From contig JBCAMK010000022.1 of NCBI GenBank assembly GCA_038503065.1, forward strand, positions 1,178,001-1,242,000: DNA of 64,000 nucleotides, given 5' to 3'. Under the pieces are notes generated by a model. The model was given only the letters and a program-made list of their open reading frames with translations, was not told the origin of the DNA and searched no databases. The translations under genes and the position numbers were made by a program. The stretch is from Paragyromitra xinjiangensis (Eukaryota > Ascomycota > Pezizomycetes > Pezizales > Discinaceae). Positions 57,201 to 64,000 of the stretch are shown here, piece by piece (position 1 is the first letter of the stretch; every line of letters starts with the position of its first letter).

Positions 57201-60200
57201 AGAACTTGTTGGACGCAACTGTACAAGACTGCAAGTGTTTTTGATGGTGACCTTCGACCTTCAGCACAGCCAATTACAATCTCTCGCAACCAGCTCTAAG
57301 CCGCATAACAGCAGTTAAAGCCTAGTTTAATCTTGGCATAGACGTGAGTGACTTATCCGAAGTATCTCTAGAGCTGTTCGAGCGTATAGGGCATCTTTGT
57401 TGTTTTGTAGAGATCGAGACTTGATTGATATTCTCTCTACTGAGGTACTGGCCCCGAATTTATGGGCTGCACACGCAGTTAGTATGCAGGAAATTTCTTC
57501 ATCCTCCGGAGTTTCCAACCTCATCCCCTAGCCTGGTGGGCCCTTCTACTAGAGCCTCCTATCCTCGATTAGCAAGCCGTTTTCGACAATCTTCTTTACT
57601 TTATTCCGAGTGATAACACGTGACTCAATACTACTTTGCGCAAGCGTGGTCGCTTAGTCATGTGGTGGTTAACATCCCTCAGATTGATGGGACGCAAATA
57701 TCTGTGGCTGCCCGGGGAATTCAGACATATATGGAATAATTTTCTGCCCCCTTTCCTATCGAATCTTATTAATTTCTCTAGGATTACGCTTGTGGGTATT
57801 TTCTCGGTGTACCGCATGATTATATAAGCGACCATACTGTATTACGTCGGTCTGAATTTCGACACATAAATATAAATAGAGTTATGGTAGATTTAAATAT
57901 CGCTAGAGTAGGATTGGCTGGGTTTACGAGTAAATGTGTTCGGAAAAATGGGTGGGGGTTTGCCTTATAACATGAAACCGTCTCTCCAACAAGCTACATG
58001 TATAAATTTGTAGTTGGTATATTTTCAATCTCAGCGCCTCGAGACTTTGCCCTAATTTCCGAATAAAGAGTTATATACATACTATAGAATTCCGACCAGT
58101 TAAAAGCGCGTAGCGTGGGCGGTGGTATAAAATGTATCTAATTTTATCTATCTTACATGTAGTTACATGTAATATAGCTGACGCTGCGTGGCTGATACCT
58201 ATGGGCCCACTTGAATTTCCTTATCTTATCTTAGATGGTAGCCACCCAGCATCTGAGATTATCAGTACTTAAGCTTACTTAAGCTTTTTTCCTACAAATT
58301 TAAACTCTCAATCGGGTCTACCATCTTGGTGCCAACATCTAACCTAGAATCTAAAGTGCCTATAGTGCCAGCCTTTGAGAGAAGAAAAACAACTCCCTCT
58401 TTGGATCTCTGTGTGGGTGCGTGGCATCATCCAGTTCTAACTATTCCTACTAGTCTCCTATTTACTTACTAATCTTTAATATGTTCAGGATCCATCTCTT
58501 TCCCTAATCGCTTGATAGCTCACTATATCCCCACTCTACAGCACGATTTTCCTGTGAGGGTGGGCAGTTGGAGCGTATACGCACATTTATAAAGCAGGTA
58601 TTACAAGAAGTTACAGGTGCGTTTGTATGAAGAGATTCTTGTCGGATCACATAATGACTGTGTCATCGAGAAAGCCTTAGGTTTGAAGGTAAAGGATGAT
58701 GAGATCCCCCTCCCAAAAAAAACACTTCAGAAGGCATAGGTGAAAAATTCGCTAATATTTCCTATTTTAATAATATACACGCTTTATCATTCTGTGTTAA
58801 CATGCACCGCTTTCGGTGTGATGCATGACCTACCCACAAATTACAAGAAATTTTGTTCGATCTGTAGCTATGCCGGATATGTGATGCACTGTCACCCGTA
58901 TCCTACGCGACTACCTCGTTTTGCGAGCGCTTTGACCACATATTGCTAGTCGCGCGATATCAAACTATTGAATAAGAATCAAAGTTTAAATGTGGCCTTG
59001 GTGGCAACTTTAGAGTAGTTTCAATACTGGTAACTTTATCCGTGATAATTCCAAGTCTTGACCGCACCTCAGTCTCTGAGCATCATGCTGAAGAACATGA
59101 CTGTGATCCAAGTACTAGGTTGATACAATTGGTGTTAGTGATAGGGCCAAAGCCTTTGTGTTCATTAGTTGGATATATTTCTCTTCCGATGCTGCCCTAC
59201 CCTTTATTCTTTTGGGTCTAGCTCAGTTAGCTTTTATTACCGAGACGGCGAGCTTTTGTGTACCATTTCGAAACCTGGCACTGGTTGTAGGATTTATGCA
59301 TGCATTTCATCGTTGTTTGGTCTTTCAAACAGGATTTCGTGTTCCTCTTTCCTATAAACCGTCAGCGGATATCGGGCCCGTGTAGCCCTGTTGACGATCT
59401 ATGGGATATTCATGATTACTTCTAGCTCAAAAGCGTTACGGGCCTTCTCCAGGCTATGATCTATCTATCTGTATATCGGGCGATATCAGAAAACAGGTTT
59501 TCTTGCATGCATTGACTTCAATGCTTCAATCGCTACATGCAGTGGATTGCTTCTTCAGCTCACGGCAACTCTGGAGTGAGTTATGCTGATGTTTTCCGTT
59601 TTTGGAAGACATTGCTTTCTGACTATTTTTGTGCTACCACAAGAAACTACCAGTCATATAGCCAATGACAGAGTTGGCAGCTTTAGACTAGCCCTTATGA
59701 AGCTAGCGAAATAGCCCTAAGATAATGGGAACTGTTTCCTAAACTGCGTACTCGCTTCCTAAATTCGGTTCGAGCACTTTGATCTTCAGTCTGTGCTTAT
59801 CCGTTTCTATCCCATAATATGGGTGGGTTACGAGGCCACGCTTATCGGTTGCTTCTCATCAGATCTTTAGTTTCAGCTCTTCTGAGACATCAAGTACATA
59901 TACGGCCTGTATTTTGTTTTATATGACCTTACCTACATATCGCACAGCATCTCGTAATATCTTTTTGGAATATATCCCGACGCTCATAATGAATAAGGAA
60001 CGTATAAACTATGGGCAAACAGATGGAGCTTTTGCTAATAGTTAACGGTTTCCGATTCGTGGGCCTATATATATGCATCCGCGGCGCGGTTGATCGACTG
60101 GATTTTCAGATTCTGCCTTGAACACCCCGCATTTTTGATGTCACTAAGAGTTTTTCAGTGTCTAGATTATGAGCAGATTAAATTATTCCATGCATATTTT

Positions 60201-60404
60201 ACCTGCAAGTGCTTAGCGAGGATAGGCGGGGTACTATGGCACTGTAGTCTATCTTCAGCTGAAGTTCCCACTCTGTTCTGAAATACGACATACGAAATTG
60301 TCTATAAATCTTGCCCTCAGCGCCCACCTCTTTCGCTCGTTCTCTACCCTTCCTTAACTACCAACCCTGCTTTACCATTAACAGTTCTTATCGATTATTG
60401 CAAT
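54266..60404. other. Six-kb gene-poor region
   Basis: No frame has family support. The - strand frame at 55475-55738 encodes a signal-like hydrophobic start but has no ATG ahead of it. TACATGTA occurs at 57995, 58154 and 58164. A 48-bp inverted repeat at 56942-57220 is listed separately. The last 100 bases are the CT-rich promoter of the GMC oxidoreductase gene. Confidence 0.5.
56942..57220. repeat. Foldback element with 48-bp inverted arms
   Basis: The arm at 56942-56989 (AGTTGCGTCCAACAAGTTCT...CCATGATGCAAC) is inverted at 57173-57220 with only two mismatches in 48 bases, both G-to-A in the same orientation. The 183-base loop has no supported gene. The arms are far closer to each other than chance allows, so the insertion or duplication is recent. 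The left arm is preceded by CTAGTTGATCTAGCGGTATA, which resembles a tRNA A-box. Confidence 0.8.
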
Positions 60405-62532
60405 ATGGCTGCAACTCTCCCCCCTGGATATCAGCCAGACTTCATCATCGTTGGCGGTGAATATCCTTTTTCTTCCTCTGTTCATTTCTATGCCCCTTGA
60501 TATAAATGCTGACTCGTTTACAGGTGGCGCCGCTGGTTGTGTCATTGCCGCAAGGCTCTCCGAGTATTTTCCGACAAAGCAGGTATTGCTGATAGAAGCG
60601 GGTCCGACTGATGTTGGGAATGCTGCTGTTGAGGAGGTAAGGGACTGGTGGTATTTACTCAAGGGAAACTTTCCTTTCATAAGGGACTACCCAATTGTTG
60701 GTAAGTAATCGAATATTTCATAACTATCGACTTTTACTAGGATTGCTTCGCTTTTCGTTCAGTTGATCCATAAACCCTGTTTTTCCACAAACTTCTCTTT
60801 ACTTCCCCGACTTTCTATTGCCTGGTACACTAGGTTACTTTCTATCGGGCTTCGAGTCTTGTCTTGAATTATTCATCCTAAATCGATTATAGGCAGAACG
60901 GACCTCACGCAACCCCGTGCTATCATTCTTGGTGGCTGTACCTCTCACAACACCTCCCTCTCATTCCGCACCTTCACAAAGGACATTGAAAGGTGGCAGG
61001 AAGAAGGTGTTAAAGGCTCATGGACCGTGGGAACCTTCAACCGCTGCCTTGACAATCTTCCGACCAAGATTGAACGTATCAATCCGGACGAGAGCAACAA
61101 TCTATTCAAGGATTGGGTAGAAGGATGCAAGAATGCCCTCGGGGTGGAGGAGATTGTCGATTTCAACAAACGCATCAAGGAACGCGGTGGGTTTGGCAAC
61201 GCTGTCGGGTACTTCTCGGTTGCGTACGACCCCAAGACTGGGGACCGGTGCAGTGCCAGCGTTGCCTATATCCACCCGCTCATCAAAGAGGGGCATGAGA
61301 GGCCGAACCTGAAAGTACTGCTCAATGCCACGGTCACCCATATCCAACTCTCAGAGGTAGGGGTTGAAAAGGTCGTGAAGGACATCGAAGTTCTTTTCAC
61401 CGATGGTGTAAAAAAGCGTATCCACGCAACCAACGAGGTTATCCTTTGCGCCGGTTCTATCGATACGACGCAACTGTTGCTTCTTAGCGGGATTGGGCCA
61501 AAGAATAAGTATGAGCCTTTGGGGATTCGCTGTCAGCAAGAAATTCCAGGTGTTGGCGAAAATCTGCAGGACCACCCAGAGGGGAGTATCTTCTGGTCAC
61601 TCAAGGAAAAGGCGCCGTATGAGACTGTAGTATACAGCGATGCGGGGTTATTCCTCGACAGAACCGGGAAAGGAGCGGATATCATGGTGCACAGTTATCA
61701 GACCCCTGTTCGTGTTTGGTTACAGCCCGGTCTGCCAATGCCCCCTCCCGACACGATCGCGACCGCTCCCACCGCAGCCGCTCCCGACGCAGCCGCCCCC
61801 CTTCTTTCTTCTCCTCACGTGAAGAGCGTAAGCAAATCACAATTTCAAGCCACGACCAGATATGCGCCGTATGCTCCACTCGTAACAGAATCGCACTTCC
61901 AGAACTTGCTTGACACGAAAGGAGAAAATTTCATGGGGGGTGCGATCGGCGCATTTGCAATGCAGCCAAATACACCGAATCCCCGCTCCCGTGGCTACAT
62001 GACCTTGAAAACCAGCAATCCTAAAGACTACCCAATCCTTGATTTCAAATACTTCTCCGATCCCGAGGGTTACGACCTGAAGACACTGGTTTATGCTATT
62101 AAGAAAGGACGTGAGGTCGCTAAAACAAAACCCTTCAGCAATTGGATAGACGAGGAAGTGTTTCCGGGTGCTGATGTGACGGATGATGAAGAGCTGGGCA
62201 AGGCGATCCGTGGGGCATCAACTAATGTTTACCATCCAATTGGGACGACCAAAATGGGAAATTTGGATAATGATCCGATGGCGGTGGTCGACTATAGGAA
62301 CATGAGGGTGAAGGGTATAAAGGGTTTAAGGTGTTGCGATGCCGGCGTGATACCAACATTGACTACAATCAAGTATGTCCTGCAGTCATTCACATATATA
62401 TCGCTTTAGCACTTGTTTGGGAAACAATTTACTGACAGGATGCGAAACAGTCCGATGTTGACCATACTTGCGATAGCGGAGCATGGCGCTGAGCTAATTG
62501 CGTCGGACTATGGCCGGAATTTTCCCCTTTGA
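60405..62532 (+). CDS. GMC-family FAD oxidoreductase (choline/alcohol dehydrogenase-like)
   Basis: This is a flavoenzyme of the glucose-methanol-choline family, which oxidises alcohol groups with FAD. Four exons (60405-60456, 60524-60700, 60893-62372 and 62439-62532) join in frame to 600 residues. The Rossmann motif is completed by splicing (IIVGGGAAGCVIAARLSE; G17, G19, G22), followed by the FAD-ribose acid in LLIEAGP. Other landmarks are the ILGGCTSHN flavin loop, EVILCAGSIDTTQLLLLSGIG (the second GMC signature), GENLQDHPE, and the active-site His in NVYHPIGT (about H524). The tail (MLTILAIAEHGAELI) matches the final helix. There is no signal peptide, so it is probably intracellular. An Ala/Pro-rich insert at about residues 355-381 replaces part of the substrate-binding region seen in relatives. 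The substrate cannot be read from the sequence. Confidence 0.93.
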
Positions 62533-64000
62533 GAGGTGAGCTGTGGTATGAAATTTAACGGGCTTTTTTTTGTTATGAGATTTCTCTCGCCCTGCAACCT
62601 GTACCCCAATTTGTTATGTTTTGGAACATAGTTAGTCATTATCAATGGGACCAAAATTCCCCACTCGGAGGTTTATGCACTGCATTATACGTATCTCTCC
62701 ATACATATTGGTATCATAATCTGTCTAAACACCGCGATACGAGAAATAGCCACCCAGAGAGGTTTGTTACAAGAAGAGGCCGGGTAACCTGGACTGAGCC
62801 TGATGTGGTGCAACCCACAGCTATTACCGCTCCATGTTGTGCCTCGTCCACTCATATGTATTGGCTCTCTTCTTTCGGTGCCGGTAGTTCTCTGTGCAAG
62901 ACGTCGGATTAAGCTCGCAATTGAAGCTGAGGTGAGACAACTACTGCAGCTGTTAGTGCCTTTTCCTTTTTTTCCGGCAGATCCATTTCCTTTCCAGGAC
63001 TGTGCAGTAGCTGGAGTAAAAGGTTCATCACTTCTTATTCCAACGTCAGTAACAGGATTCTCAGCTGGGTGGATGATTACTTCATGCCTGCAAGTTAGAT
63101 CTTTATCTTCTAGTTTTTCTGATAGAGAGCACCAATCGTGATATTATTGTTATCATGGTTTGAGTATTGCCATAAGGTTCATCTGGCGATTCAACTGTAG
63201 ATTTGGGGCATCATCAATTTTTCCTCTAGACTCTGTATCGTACACTGGCCACCGTGGGTTCGCGAAAATAGATTCATCATGTTACAGAACACCCGTTATG
63301 CGCTATCTAGGGTACCAAGATAACAATCATTCCTGGTCTTCGGCCCCGCCCCGTTCCGTGTTTGGGCATCTCTCGATGGGATTGAATTAACCTCCATTGC
63401 CGCGCCCAGCAGTTGGTGCGGGGTATTCAAATAATGTCTAAGCATGCGCTACAGTCCCTTTTTGGGATACCGGACTGAGGGGCTAAGGAAGAATCATGAT
63501 TTCTTTTTTGTTTCGTTCGCACTCCTCTTCCGAGATGCGAAAGCCAAGATCCGAAATCTAAAGCACGTAGATCATTATCGCCAAGCGCAATGTTGAAATA
63601 CCTAGTGGCCAATGACAGGTCACCCATTCATAGGGATAGAACACAGTCTCTAACCGAAAGCTATCTTGACCACGGGGGGTTATCGCGCGGGGGAGTACTC
63701 TATGAGAGTGTCGATTTGTGCAAGTCGATTCATGCAAATCATATAAATGTGGTTCAACGTGGCTGCTACGAATTGGGTTCCACCAGCAGATCGCGTTTCT
63801 TTGGGGTGATGCCCCGACCGTTTTCGCCTTGATCGCCCTGGTCGCACGACATCTTCGCTTTGCTTTTGAAACATGTCATTTGACGTCAGAGGGATTTTGT
63901 ATTTCGGCTGAGAATCGAGCTGAAATATGGACATAACCTGCCTAATAGAAGTGGACTTGCAGAAAGCTAATTTTTGGTGTGCTGTGTTTATAGTGAGTTT
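62533..64000. other. Intergenic to window end
   Basis: Several short frames (62616-62912, 62803-63141 and the overlapping set at 63427-63936) have no recognisable motif or splice joints. No RNA gene is seen. Confidence 0.4.

Noticed and set aside
1..64000. CRISPR arrays, bacterial operons, prophage or integrative elements
   Set aside because: Introns and gene families show nuclear fungal DNA, and no regularly spaced direct repeats are present.

Overview
The window is nuclear DNA of a filamentous ascomycete (Pezizomycotina). The evidence is short GT-AG introns of about 45-150 bases, monocistronic genes on both strands, and a typical fungal gene set: a GARP subunit, a Dal5-type permease, a fungal phospholipase D, a tyrosinase, a GMC oxidoreductase, F-box/ankyrin proteins and a vWA protein. 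The low gene density, about 20 genes in 64 kb separated by A+T-rich spacers with small inverted repeats, fits a repeat-bearing genome such as those of Pezizomycetes or Orbiliomycetes. That placement is a guess. I reconstructed exon joints by hand from frame, splice sites and protein family conservation.

Layout. 1-6 kb: two F-box-type genes in mostly empty DNA. 6.8-9.2 kb: VPS52, the GARP tethering subunit, with five exons. 9.5-13.3 kb: a Cys-rich unknown and a two-exon unknown. 14.5-17 kb: a ten-exon Dal5-like MFS permease with an 11-base and a 23-base microexon, followed by a tRNA-like gene. 18-21.2 kb: an unknown whose C-terminus resembles the 12.4 kb gene, a pRiA4b ORF-3/MM3350-like protein and a small chromodomain-like protein. 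22-25 kb: a nine-exon phospholipase D. 26-28.6 kb: a long-chain acyl-CoA-synthetase-like protein whose ATP-binding motifs are degraded although the frame is intact. 29-33.9 kb: gene-free, with one copy of a dispersed repeat. 33.9-36.3 kb: a tyrosinase with intact copper ligands and a frameshifted tail. 36.5-39.1 kb: a broken F-box/ankyrin gene that contains the second repeat copy. 39.5-48.9 kb: an unknown, a vWA protein, an EXPERA/EBP membrane protein and a DUF1771-Smr protein with an in-frame TAG. 50-51.9 kb: a coiled-coil protein. 52.4-54.3 kb: foldback repeats and a small five-exon gene with a TFIIS central-like domain. 54.3-60.4 kb: empty except for a 48-bp inverted repeat. 60.4-62.5 kb: a GMC oxidoreductase.

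I see no biosynthetic cluster and no operon-like logic. The genes serve unrelated functions: Golgi tethering, transport, lipid signalling, lipid activation, melanin-type oxidation and RNA or ubiquitin-related roles. The most unusual signals are the microexons, the hidden TFIIS-like gene, the acyl-CoA synthetase pseudoenzyme, several F-box, ankyrin, tyrosinase and Smr frames caught while decaying, and a roughly nine-fold excess of the palindrome TACATGTA in non-coding DNA.
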